64,000 nt of DNA. Origin: Solen grandis. Its lineage: Eukaryota > Mollusca > Bivalvia > Adapedonta > Solenidae. Made by a program: the position numbers and the translations under genes. Below are positions 1-13,300 of the stretch, piece after piece. The notes beneath the pieces were generated by a model. It searched no databases. It was not told the DNA's origin and saw nothing but the letters and a program-made list of their open reading frames with translations. How positions within the stretch are numbered: the first letter of the stretch is position 1; each line of letters opens with the position of its first letter. The DNA lies in the NCBI GenBank assembly GCA_021229015.1, contig CM037779.1:1798001-1862000 (forward strand), in the 5' to 3' direction.

Positions 1-3000
1 ACTAATGCAATTACCAAATAACAACTAGGTAGAAAAGAAAAGAAAAAAAATGCCACCTCAATGCTTTTTGCAAATACTTCTCTATCCTTAGTGTAAACAA
101 ACATATGACAGGGATTAAAATGATTTGAATTTCAATCAAGGTATGATTATAATGATTTTATTAATATAGAGTATAAGGAATGATTTAATCCATTTGTGTA
201 CAATTAAATTTATAAAACATATGGGTTTCAAAAGGGTATTGTTTCTATATTAATAATCTGTCATACATACCATGGGTAAGCTAGATGTTGTTTATAGATA
301 TTGACCTGGTACTCACTATCTTTCGTGTGTGTGAGGTTGTTGACATGCATGACGAATATCACACTTTATTGATACTTATGACAGTAAAAACAAAAAGGAG
401 TGAGAAATTTATATTATGAGGAAATCATGAGGACATTATGTTTATGCGCTTCTTTCAAAGAATTACAGAATAATGGCCCATTATTGGACTGTAAAAATCT
501 CTACGTCATTGGCAAAAATCTTGTGATGTGATCTACTTCTACATTACTTCACCAATTGAGATGTGATTTTGTGTATGCATTTTTATTGACATGTAGATGT
601 GCATGACATAATTTATATGCATGTCATCCAAAGACATAGTTATGGCCCCTGAATTATTTTTAAAAAATCTTTTGAATTATTTCTATATTACTTCACTAAT
701 TCAATTCAGATTTTGCATATGCTTTAATTATGGTGTGTAAATCTGTGTGACATAATTTTTGTGTGTGTCTTCTAAAGAAAGAATTATGGACCCTGACTAG
801 ACTTTAAAAAGCTTTTACAGCTTTTTGTCTATGAAAAAGCCACATGGTGGATTTATTCATCACCAACAGTAATAGTTCTAGTTTTTCTTGTGTAAGTGTA
901 TTTCGTCATACTTTTTATTGCATTCTCAATACTAAAACAAAACATTAACGGCAAAAGTGAAAATATATATCTATGCTGTACCGTAAGCTTTCCATTCCTG
1001 TTAATCAACATGCTATATATAGTGTCACTGAATTCGGAGGATTATTGGCAAGTTTACCTTTGTCATGTTAATATTATATTAGTGCCAGGTCAACATATAT
1101 AAACTATATGATGTTGTATGTTTTCTTTGTCCACGTTTTATATCATTTACAGGCATACAAATCAAATCTTATTCATTTTTTAATGATTTTCATCCATTTC
1201 AATGTGTAATAAACTTTATTAATTGCCATACATTGTTTATTCCTCAAAAAGTACTATTCTATATAATCATGAAATGGATTGTTTTCCTCCCTTTTGATCC
1301 ATTATACATACATAACACACATGTAAACAAACCATTCCATGTCATTGTTGTTATATATATACCTGCTTGGTATTGCAGTTTTCTGCTGAATCACACTGCA
1401 TAATTTTACTTTACTCTTTTAGAATGTGCTAGAATTTAAAACATCATTACATGCAAACAAAATACTGTCACGGTGCAAGTATGTATCCCACTTACCGACA
1501 TAGTGAATAATATGGTGCTCCTCTCTATATTTTGATAAGAAAAAGTAATTTTAATCAGCAAATTACTAAATGTGATGAGGTGTCTAACATTTATATTTTA
1601 TTTGTGAACTGGCTTTTTCATAAGTATTTTTGTAATTGGTCAAACGCAACAAATGCTAATATACCAGTAAATTTTGAATGTATTTACTTGTGCACATTGA
1701 AGAGTGCAATTTGTCCATGGTCACAAATATCTTTCTTTTGTCTTGACAGATTTCATTATGGTCTGACAATTGATTTAGTAGATATGTGTGTATAAGAAAT
1801 TAATGTATTTTTAATCATTTGGTATATGTGGTATTAGGATGACAGAATGACCTGTTAATCCTTTGTAGTTATGGTCAGCTTCTGTGCATCATGTTAAAGA
1901 CTAGATTGACAGCATTTGTGTTATTTACTATAACCCTTTAACCTCTGTTTATTAAATGTATAAGTATTGTGTAGGGAACAAACAAAATAAACTGACAAAT
2001 GTAGAGTTAACTTATAAGAAGCCAGCAGATTATAAGGTATTATGTGTGGCAGGCTGTTCTGGTATTTTGTTTGTCACATAAGATGTTCTCTAAATGTGAT
2101 AAAAAAAGGTTAATTCTATCACAATAAAAAAAGCTATGTTTGAATGAATGCCATGCCTCCACATGGTGTGTCTTTGACATTGGGGTCAAGGTCACCTGGC
2201 AGGTAGAGCTCATCAAATGTGCATACGCCTGTGAAGTTTGAGGCTGTAAGTGAAAAGACTTCTGTGTTATGGTCAAAGTAAAAGTTTTGTGACAGACAGA
2301 CCAAAAACAATATGCCCCCCCCCCCCAACTATAGATGCATTGGCATAAAAATATGCTTTATAAACACAGAAGGCTTGTAGCTTGCGCTATTTTCAGATAT
2401 ATGCACAATTCAAACATTTAAAAAAAAAGTAATAGTGTATATTATATTAGTAAAGTAAAGCATAATGAAATAAACTGACACATTTACTCCTTGCAGTCTT
2501 GTAAACATGTTTGAATGGAAAGAGAGTTTTGCTTTTTCATGCAATATCACAGAATAATGCACAGTGTTGCATTCAGATGCTTTGTAATGGTAATTAATTA
2601 CTCAGGCCCACAGCCTTTGTGATTAGAATTTTCTGCATCCAAATTGAAGTTAACAACACTGTGCATTATTCCGCGATACAGCACTCAAAATGAAACTTAA
2701 TTTCCTAATTATACCCATACATCAGAAGGTGAAGTGGGGCTGTATAGGGATCACACACTGCCCACCCTATTCTTAAATTAAGCTAACTCTTTACCTCATG
2801 AATAGGGGACCCTGAGCTGTCTGATCTAGATCTGCTCTGTTTGTGAATGCGTCAGATTGAAAGAAGTAGAGGGTTGATGATGGCGTTACAAATCCCCCAA
2901 CTCCTGACATAAAGCATTTCTTTTGTGAGAGCACAAGTAGGTCAGCAAATTATATATACAAGTATATGCAAGTGATAAATGATGCTTTTATGTTCCACCT

Positions 3001-4990
3001 GCTGTAAGCAGAGGTAACACCTGGGGATCACGTTTCTGTCGTCTGTCTGAACAGCACACTTATTCTGTCAGGCTTCTGCAGGTGAAATGCATTTTAAAAG
3101 AACACTCTTGTTTAAGGATTTATAAAGAAATAATTCTTTGCAAGCATGCTAGAAAACAATTTAGATGAAACAATTTTTTGTCCTTTTTCATAGCAACACT
3201 AGTAATTCCATTTGTATGGAAGATATTTTTTTTAATGGTCTAGTATCCATTGTATTTGAGCAGATAGCAGTCAAAGAAATAAAAGAACTGCAGGTACTGG
3301 TTGTTACAGCACTTTGCATTTGTTACTGTTTTAACATTTCAGAAGCAGATTAACTGATAGAGTTCTGTTTTATCAATATTAAGAGTACTGAGGTTGGCAA
3401 GTTATCATTTTAGTGACATTGACATTGAAAAAAACATATGCATTTGTTTTGTATATACAAATTTATCATGTCCTGCTGTTGTTTTTGTATTATTTTCTTT
3501 TTTATTGATGGCTGTATTTAAATGAATGATTCAAGTTGTAGCTAGACCATATATCAAGTAAGAGGGAACAGTGTAATAGAATATGATTTATTGACACACT
3601 CTTTCCTTGTTACTCTTTTCCTTCAGGTTACTTGTTCAATACTAAGAGCGCGGTCGTCCAGTGGTGAAATAGATTATTCCGGATCTGAGCAGGGGTTAAA
3701 ATTTCAATTGCCTGTTTGCCCTGGCCAGTGAAAATAATGCAGGAAAATTGAAAAATCAGAACATTTGTAGTTTACGTAATTTTACTATCTCAAATTTTGG
3801 AAGGGCTAGGCAGAATAATTTTAGGAATTTTATACCCCAGACTGTCACCCCTGACTGTGGATTTTTAATATGAATCTTACACCTTAAATGACCATACCAG
3901 GTTCTAAGATTTGGTCTAATCAGACATAAAAAAGGATTAAATACATGTACTTGTTTTATAAACATGACTCCCAATCAATTTAAAAAGAATGTAATTATGT
4001 GTTATTTAAAGATTCAAAAGGAGCAAAAATATCAGAATTACTTTTCTTATCTTTTTTATGGCTTGATTCTTCAATTGTAAAATCAGATTTATTAAACTCA
4101 ATTTTTTTTTTAATTTTCTTCTCACCAATGTCTATGATACGGCTAGTTGATTGGAATTCAACTTTAATCAGTATTTCTTTAAATCAAATTTTATAGGTTT
4201 GACCACATTGAGAAAGTATTATATCTGGTCCCTTTTGATTATATTTTGCATTGATCTGCAGTTGTTATGTTTGATTATTATGATTTGTGATGTTTATGAT
4301 TTATGAATAAATGCTGGAAAAATAGAACTGTTTTAGTGTCATTAATACCCCATATGCTTTGACAATACACAGAAGTTAGTAGTCTATTTACAATGGATAT
4401 TTTAGTCTTCAAATGACTGAAATACTGTCGATAATAATGGATATTTGTTTTAAGGCTCGGATAACATGTGTGGACCCATCAAAGCAGAGTCCATGGACTT
4501 CCATTTAAATAGTTCTATATTGATGTTTTATATATGCAAGTTAAAGCCCTGGGTGTAACAGATATACCGGTACATGCTGAGCTTCACATTATGATGCTTC
4601 CCACATGAGCACAAAGGTATTAGAACTGTCTTGCTTAAACATTGTATCAATCCCAATTGCAAATATGTTATGACAACAGGTTGCCTCAAATCTGTTTTAC
4701 TGTGGAACTTTTCAATGTTTACAGAAGCAATCAATGATATACCTAATACATATTTTATAATCAACTTTAAAATCAGTACTGTAATCAGATATTTCCTGAT
4801 GTACCAAGAAAACTACATGGGTTCAGGATTTTGATAAAACTGTAATTAGTCAACCAATCTATGAAAGAAATTATCCTTTATAGATAAGATAAAAGTGGGG
4901 CTTTCACAGCAAAAACATAGGGTGCATACATAGTGATAAGCTTGGACAGGATGTAAAACTATGTTGATACTCTTCTTACATTTTGGTGAT
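1..4990. other. AT-rich sequence without a recognised gene
   Basis: Apart from the hairpin MITE at 2545-2678 no coding region was identified. Short ORFs here look random. An AATAAA near 4302-4310 could close the 3' UTR of a gene that lies off the left edge. At 2986-3110 a stretch (TTCCACCTGCTGTAAGCAGA) is repeated in reverse at about 9640-9760, so it is a repeat fragment. Confidence 0.5.
2545..2678. mobile_element. Short hairpin MITE with 25-base arms
   Basis: The arms 2545-2569 and 2654-2678 are inverted copies with two mismatches, sharing the core AATAATGCACAGTGTTG. The loop is about 84 bases. A folded nonautonomous element is the simplest reading. Confidence 0.55.
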
Positions 4991-5004
4991 AAAAAATGGT
5001 TTGT

Positions 5005-5175
5005 TTTTTACTTTGGGTTTAATATCTTACCCTAATTATTTCAGTCATTATGAAACCAATATCATGCTGCCTCACTGTGGACAAATGGCATGATACCACA
5101 GTCGCAAGATCTTGACATCAGGCCAACCAGTACAGGAAATACCCTTATAATGAATGCAAAGCTAGAGAGAGATTC
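5005..5175 (-). mobile_element. SINE body fragment, reverse strand
   Basis: Reverse copy of the SINE body (GGTTGGCCTGATGTCAAGA, GTGGTATCATGCCA) without a recognisable tRNA-like head. Confidence 0.5.
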
Positions 5176-5375
5176 CAATATCACTTTTAACAACTGAAAG
5201 TTGTTAAACTACTCAAAATAAATCCAATAAATACAGAAAATAGGGTGAAGATGTTTTATGGCAATATGCAAAATAATGTCCAAGATTCAAAGGATTAACC
5301 TAGATGATGTTATTAAAATCACCAATATATTAAATGACTAGAATATTGCTTTGCCTCCGCTTCCTGAAACTTTTA

Positions 5376-5592
5376 TTAACCCTTTCCCTCATAGAGGATA
5401 CCATGAAAAGACCTATGCGAACAGCATAAAACCAGATGATCAGGTTTTATGCTGTTCGCTGCTCCTCAGTGGTCTGGAAATGAGGATTTTGTAATTAAAT
5501 TTGATAAGGTTTGAGTTTGGCTTTCTGCAATCAGGCTTAATTTTGTACCTATTGAGTGCGTCAAAATGAGTCTATATGAGGGAAAGGGATAA
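5376..5592. mobile_element. TTAA-flanked MITE, CCCTTTCCCTCATA family, copy 1
   Basis: Inverted ends CCCTTTCCCTCATA and TATGAGGGAAAGGG; left flank TTAA, right flank ATAA (one change). Inside is a palindrome, GCGAACAGCATAAAACC and its reverse, at about 5418-5461. TTAA targets point to piggyBac-type transposition. Confidence 0.7.
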
Positions 5593-5641
5593 GATTCTCA
5601 GATTGGTCAAGCTTAGTCAAATGAAGTCTTCAGTAAAGAAT

Positions 5642-6746
5642 ACAAAAGCTGTCAGAGGACAGCACACTTGACTATTCAAAATGCTTGTTGGTAAATCAAA
5701 TGAAATCTATTTCAATTCTTGCCCCTCACATACCCTGTATATAATAATAGTCAAAAATGATATACCTTGATAGTCTGATACCCCTTGATATTTTTATGAA
5801 GTCTAAAATCAATCCCATGTCAGTTACTGAGACTTAAGCAAAATAACACTGTGCATGCAAAACTTTAACCAAAAATCCAATTTAGAAAAGGGCTATACAG
5901 TAAAACCTCAATATAAAGACCACTATGTTCAGGTCCCTCTTCCCCTATTCCCTGTTAACTGAAACTTGATAATCAAACCACCTCATTATTAAGGCCAGTT
6001 GACAGCAGTCCCAAGGGTGGTCTCATTATTGAGGTTTTACTGTAATTTGCATAAAATTCAGTCCAAAAGTTATCCTCGATTTTCAGATGCCCCTGAATGC
6101 ACTCCTGAACTTTCTAGTCAATTCTATAAACAATTTCTAAGATATAAGCTGGATTGTAGCTTGAATGTAAAAATTTAACCAAAATTCTAAGTTAAAAGGG
6201 GGTCCATAATTTTTAATATATTCCATCAAGTGTTATCTTCCTTTATAGTATGATATCACTAAATGTATTTAAGATGTTTCAAATCAGTCCCATGCCTGGA
6301 CTCTGAGATATAAGCATGAACGTACCTTGCATGCAAAACTTTAACCAAATTTTTAAGTTAAAAAGGGGCCATAATTTGTAACATATTCCATTAAAAGTTA
6401 TCTACCTTGGTTGTCTGATGCCCCTAAACATATTCATAAACTTTCAAGTCAATAACATGAATGGTTATTGAGATACAAGCTGGATAGTAGCTTGCATGCA
6501 AAACTTTAACCAAAATTTCTAAGTTTAAAAGGGACCATAATTTATATTAAATTCAGTCAAGAGTTATCTACCATGGTTGTCTGATGCCCCTGAACATATT
6601 TATAAACTTTCAAGTCAATACCATAAATGGTTATTGAGATATAAGGTTGATAGTAACTTGCATGCAAAACTTTAACCAAAAGCTTAAACTGATGCCGACG
6701 CAAGGGCGACTTCAAAACCTCTCATATCCTTCAAATAGTTGAGCTA
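5642..6746 (-). mobile_element. TAGCTCGACTATTC...GACAGCTCTT element, reverse copy
   Basis: It begins AAGCTGTCAGAGGACAGCAC and ends CAAATAGTTGAGCTA, the reverse of the copy at 42505. The internal unit with TTGCATGCAAAACTTTAACC repeats about five times. A Tc1-like MITE (5896-6044) is nested in it. Confidence 0.7.
5896..6044. mobile_element. Tc1/mariner-type MITE with TA flanks
   Basis: About 149 bases including the flanking TA at each side. Terminal inverted repeats are CAGTAAAACCTCAATA and the reverse of ATTGAGGTTTTACTG, and the inner GACCAC and GTGGTC also pair. It lies inside the element at 5642-6746. Confidence 0.7.
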
Positions 6747-7395
6747 ATAATGTGTAAAGTACTCGGGATTTAAACATTTTCACTGATAACATGCACACAA
6801 TTTCTATATTTAGATCATATATTTTTTATATTTAAATTAGGCAGTTTAAATCCTAGAGAAAACATTTGAAATTCTGTACATTGATATGTTCACAGCATCA
6901 CATAATCTGTAGGTATTTCCAGGGATTACACAAGTTTGAGTGAATCTCTTCTTCATCGAAGGTCAATCATAGATAATGAATAAGCTAAATGTCCATGCAC
7001 ATAACTTCTTACAATCAAAGAGTAACAAAATAATTCTAGTCAAGTATGTTGCAGCCAGGGATTGAACTCACAACCTCATTAAAACACAAATAATAACAGT
7101 ATTAAATTGGAAAGGACATCTTGTATGTTTATCTGAAATAAATGAAAACCAAATAAGTTTTTTATATTCTTTATCTTTATGCATGATATAAAATATTAAA
7201 GCAATCAACAATTTTGAGAATTCTCTTCAACAAAAGCAAATCATTTCTTCCTGGAAACATGTAGTAAACTTTGTCATGTATATATCTTAATTTTAATTAA
7301 TTCAAATATACTTTCAACAGCTATGACAGAACTTTGTAAGAATGTTATAAGAGTACTTCTGTCACAAAATGCTACCAATGCTGTTGGTGGTAATT

Positions 7396-10300
7396 TCAAC
7401 ATTGTCCACTTGCAGAGTACTTGTACACATGCACACAATGTTTATGAGCTACAGCTATACTCTCATTGGCTGAGGAGCAGCATGTGATGTTGACGTCACT
7501 TAGTGTTGCTAGGCAACTGCCAGTATACATGTCCCAAAGGTAGACGCACCCACTTGTGTCCCTCACCATGATCATGTCAGAACACAGCAGGCTGAATCCT
7601 GAGCATCTGAGGAGAAAAAGAAACTTATCACAACCAAAGAGCATTTGACAATGATGTATCAAATATTTAGCACTTAGCAAACAAATTATTAGGGAATATG
7701 TTTGTAATTTGGAACATCTAATTGAACATGTACCTTAAATTATACATAATTATATATTTTCTAATGTGTTTATAACTGATCAAATGACACATTAATAGAT
7801 TTCCAATAACAGCATAAGTCATGTAAAAATTAAGAGAATTTTGAGGAACAAACAGAGTTCCAACAGGACTTCAAGTGCTTTAACCCTTTACTTCATGAAT
7901 ATTCAAATACAAATTTATGATATGATGAATATCAATTACATCAATTTGAACTTTAAATGGTATATGTAACAATGTAATTTTCTTTGCACTGCAGGCTGTA
8001 TAAGATAAATAATGTATGAGCAAACAGAGAAGACCCGGAGTCTGCTCTGTCGGCCAATGAGTCAAATTAAGTCTAAATGAAGTAAAGGGTTAATATCCAG
8101 GACACCATGGCTATATTCAACAGACTTTTCATGTGTTTATATAGATATTTTCAAAATGACCTACAGGCTATACAACATCTACACTGGGATAAAAGGTAGT
8201 CTGGTTAACCTGTTTTACTAAAAAGAACACACGGTTTTGTTTGGCATACAGTTTGTGAGTAGTTGACCTTGCCTGACTGATTTTCTTTGAGATCATATTT
8301 TCAAACAAGGGCGATATTTATGCATGTATCATTCTTCAAAACATTCTTTCTTTTTCAATCCTAACTTGCAGATGTAACATCATCAGTGCTGATGGGTGCT
8401 ATGACTTCTGATAAGCCAGCTAGTTATGATAAGGCTTTTGCAGTTTGTAAAAATTCTGTTCAATCATTCTTTATGACTGCTGACAGAACTGACATGATCA
8501 TGTTTGTTTATTGGGATTAATGTCCTGCCAACAGTATTTCAGTCATTTGGGGACAATGTCTACTTGAGACAGATATAGTGCTGCAACAATATAGCATCAT
8601 GCTGTAGACATGTATAGAATGATACCACACCTAATCACATTGTTCTAACATCAGGCCAACCAGTCCTTGAGCTACCCTTATATGCTGAGCGCAAAGCAAG
8701 CTATTTTTACTACTTTTGTATGTCCTGGCTGGGGACTGAACCTACAACTTCCCAATTCCAGGGCGGATATTCTTCCCACACAGCCATAGGCACCAGTTTT
8801 GACATAATTTATGTCTTATATTCTTTACATACCCTGTCCAGGACTGTCCACTGGTTTGCAGGGAGAACAGGTTCTCACATGATCCCATGGCTGGGTTGAC
8901 CACCACTATAGACCCAGGCTCATGGCACTTCCGTCTGGACAACACAGGCAGGAACAGGAAACCCTGAACACAGAAAGACCCTGGTCATGTCATACCCTAA
9001 ATAGACCAGTCACTGTAAATAGGGGGAAATAGCTAAAGTGATTGAGTCAAACTACCTTCCATGTCAAATGAGACACCTTTGGTTAAACAGTAAAACTTTT
9101 AATGTTATACACATTGCAGTGGTGTCCCCTCAATCTTTTATGAAATAAAAATGGGGGGGGCATGCCATGGGCACTCCAAGTGAATTTAGACAAACTACCA
9201 GTATCCATATTCCCCTGTATGTAAACTTGTTACTTTAAACCACATTATCAACATCCCATCTCCCTGGCTGATAACAGCTATATCCCATGTGGAGACTTCA
9301 CAGCAGCTGTCATCCTACTCTGAATTCTCCAATATACCCCTCCCCTGCAAACAGGGGTTAAAACTCATTGGTGCAACAAGGACACGTATCATGATTGTGT
9401 ATCATTTTAACAAGATTGCTTCATTAATAGAGATACTACCAGTAATGTGTAATGAGAGTGAAATCTTGTATTATTTTCATACTTCAATACTTCAGCCATA
9501 TAGGCCGTAGATTATGCTCATAAACATTGACAACCAATTTGAAGATGGCCGCTTAAGAAATGAAGCAGATGAAAAAATAAACAAAAGACAAAGCACACCA
9601 TTTGCACTATATGCTAAGATCAGCTAAAAAGGGTGTTCTTTGTACCACCTGCTGAAGTGTGATGGAAAAAGAGTGACGGACAGACAGGTGGATGGACAGA
9701 TGACAGAAAAGTGATCCCTATGTGTCACCTATGCTTACAGCAGGTGACACAACAAAAGCATGCACCATCTGTCAAAATAGACTCTACAGGAGGTCACTAG
9801 AGGGAAGTAACTAGTGTAATTGATTGCACAAAGAAAACTTTAAATATATTAAAGGGTATGTCAAATGCAACAAAGATGTGGAAGATGTTATATTAGTTTT
9901 TTCATACAGTATGAACAAATTACTATGCACTCCAATAACATGCTATAACCAACAAAGCATGAATCAAGTTCATTCTTTTCAATAATTGTCATATATATTA
10001 TGATCACAACTCCAATTACTAAATTAAGTCTCAATACCAATATTTTGGCAAAAATTGCCTTAAAAAAAGAAACATGAATTTGATTACTTCTACTTTATAT
10101 ATGTTTGTTCAGCCACTATATTGCTATTATCAAATATGATAAACAACATGATAATTTAAAATAACATGATGATAGTATAGTAGCGGCTGTACAATGTATA
10201 CTATGTAGAAGCAATCAATTTTATGTTGTTGTTTTTTTACCTTGATACAGGCAATTTTTACTAAAATATTGGGATAGTGTGACTTGATTTTTTTTTAATG

Positions 10301-13300
10301 AATTATTTCCATGTGGAAAATCAACATACTTATTGAATATAACTCAAATATACTACAGTTTCTATTAGCACTAGGTCTGGACCTCAAATACAGCACAGTG
10401 ATGGATCCACAATGTATACAGGACATTATCTGTTCCAAGATCTCTGCAATGGATAGCCTATATACAGAGCTAGACATTACCTGTTCTGAGATAACTGTAG
10501 GGCAGACTGTGTCTCTAGGACAGACATCTGATATGTCTATAGTGGAGAGAAGGACACCTCTTTCATGGTTCCTGAAACATTCATGCATAACTGTTATTAG
10601 CAAGAAATCCTACTCAAATTCTCTACTTTAACTTGCAGCATTCATCCTCTGCAATTTATCAATATGAACTACTGGTATGAGTCCTTTAAAAAAGCATTTT
10701 CAACCAGTTGCCAAGGTCTTATTGCAATAAAAAAACAAGAGTGCCAGTGCTGCCACAATATACGCTGCCACAAAATATAAAGACCAAGAGGGTCCTTTTA
10801 ATTATTGCTTTAAACATTTCTGTAAGCATAAGCTCATAATGAAGTCTGTGAGACCAATTTATTTAGCTGAAATAGCAGTATATTCGCAAATATACTTTTC
10901 TCAAAGTGAGGCAATCACTAAAGGTGATGAAAAGACAGGGGCCTGAGATTGTGGTTGCCTGGGTAGTGGTTTCGTTCCCTGCAGGGGCAGCTGGGTGTTT
11001 TCTTGAACAAAACAGTTTATCCACAATTTCAAAAAGATTAGGTCAGAAACATACAAGGAATTACATTCACAAGGCTGAAATATCAATCAGCTAAAGAGAC
11101 TAAGTTTCAAAAGACACAAATCTTGAAAAAATCAATGAACCAGAAAATAGCCACTTCATGTACATCTATCCATTATAGTAATGACATTGACCAAGTTTTG
11201 AAAAGATTCATTCAGAAACAAAGGAGGGAGGAGTTGCAGTCACAAGAAATGGACGTATGGATGTAAGGATGGATGGACAGACGGAGAAGATGACGCCAAT
11301 ATACGACCGCCTCCGGCAGCGTATAAAAATTAAACAAGAGCCCGAGGGCTCTAATCCGCTCACCTGAGTAAAGATAAAATGTCCCACCATAAAGTTACGA
11401 AAGATAGGTTAAAGATCAAGGTAACAAGGTGTTTTTTTTAATGGTTGAAAAATTATCTAAATGTACAAAGCAATTCCTTTTTGTTGATATGTGATGTACA
11501 TGTTAAGATAAATGATTGTGCACAGTATCATTCAGATCTGATAAACAGTTGCTAATATTAGCCTATGTTAAAGAAAGTAACCCCCTGGGCGGGGCCAATT
11601 TTGACCCCAGGGCCATTATTTGAACAAACTTGGTAGAGATCATTAGACAATGCTACATGCCAAATATCAAAGCTCCCGGCCATAAGGTTCCAGAGAAAAA
11701 GATTTTTCTTGATTTGTTCCAGTATTAGCCTATGTTAAAGAAAGTGACCCCCAGGGCGGGGCCAATTTTGACCCCAGGGCCATGATTTGAAAGATCTTGG
11801 TAGAGATCCACTAGACAATGCTTCATGCCAAATATCTTAGCTCTAGGCCATACGGTTTCGGAGAAGAAGATTTTTCTAAGTTTTCCCTATATAAGCCTAT
11901 GTAAATAAAGTGACCCCCAGGGCGGGGCCAATTTTGACCCAAGGGCCATGATTTGAACAATCTTGGTAGAGATCCACTAGACAATGCTTCATGCCAAATA
12001 TCTTAGTTCTAGGCCATACGGTTTCGGCGAAGAAAATTTTTTCTAAGTTTTCCCTATATAAGCCTATGTAAATAAAGTGACCCCCAGGGCGGGGCCAATT
12101 TTGACCCCAGGGACATAATTTGAACAAACTTGGTAGAGGACCATAAGATGATGCTACATACCAAATATTAAAGCTCTGTGCCTTTTGGTTTCAGAGAAGA
12201 AGATTTTTAAAGATTGCAATTTTTTTGTCTATTTTTAGCTCCTGTGACCTAGTTATTCAACAGACTGGAACCATTTGAACAAACTTGAAAGAGGGTCACC
12301 CAAGGGTCATTTGTGTAAAGTTTTATTGAAATCTGCCCAGTAGTTTAGGAGGAGAAGTCGTTTGAATTAAAAAGTTGATGACGCACGATGCACGACGGAC
12401 CATCACAAAAGCTCACCATGAGCACGTTGTGCTCAGGTGAGCTAAAAAATGGTTGAATGTATAGACCTTGTCTCTGTGTTGTGTTCCATAATGACATCAA
12501 AATTCAATACTAAAAAGAAAGAGTACTGTACAAAGAAGTTGTAACAGCAAAAACATTACAATAAGATGTTCACTAACATACCATATATAGAGATTCCCTG
12601 TGGTGGACAGTCCAACTACAGCAGACGGAATTCCTCCTATCTTGACAAGGGAGACAATCTGGTCCCTACAGGACTCTAGTTGTTGATGGGACCATGTTAC
12701 CTCCCCAGGATCCTGCTCATATTTAGCCAAGAGAGAGGTCTCCTGGCTGAAGGAACTGACAATGACACATCCGCTGTTCAGACCACATACACTGACCCTG
12801 AAGGAAAACAAAGTTTGAATAACCTGAGATTCCTTCAAAAAAGCTAATTAAATATATCAATTTTACAAAATTAATCAGGGAAACAAAAACAAACAAATCT
12901 TTCTCAGGGTAGGATATGTACATAATGACCAAGATAGTACCAGTAAGGAAATAAGTCACTGAGTTTAGTACCTCAAGGTCAAAATCACAGTGAGAGGTTA
13001 AAAGACAAATCGCTATATTTTGGGTATGATATATAATTCCATGCGAAAATGATGCTAATCAGAAAGAAAAATCTATGCTTTTCTGTTTATATTCAACATC
13101 CAGGCAATTCAAGTTCATATATTCCTGAGATTTTTCTCCTTCTTTTTTTTAACAATTAACTTATAAGATAAAAACTAGAAAGCTACAGACTGACAGAAAG
13201 ACAGGTCAAAGACAGACATTACATACTTCCTTGCCCATATGTTGTCAACCACCTGTCCCATGATTCCCTGAGCAGTGTAACAGTACTGGGTCAGCTTGGT

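Noticed and set aside
10311..10631. 106-codon plus-strand ORF
   Set aside because: It is the antisense shadow of PALB2 exon 8 and flanking intron.
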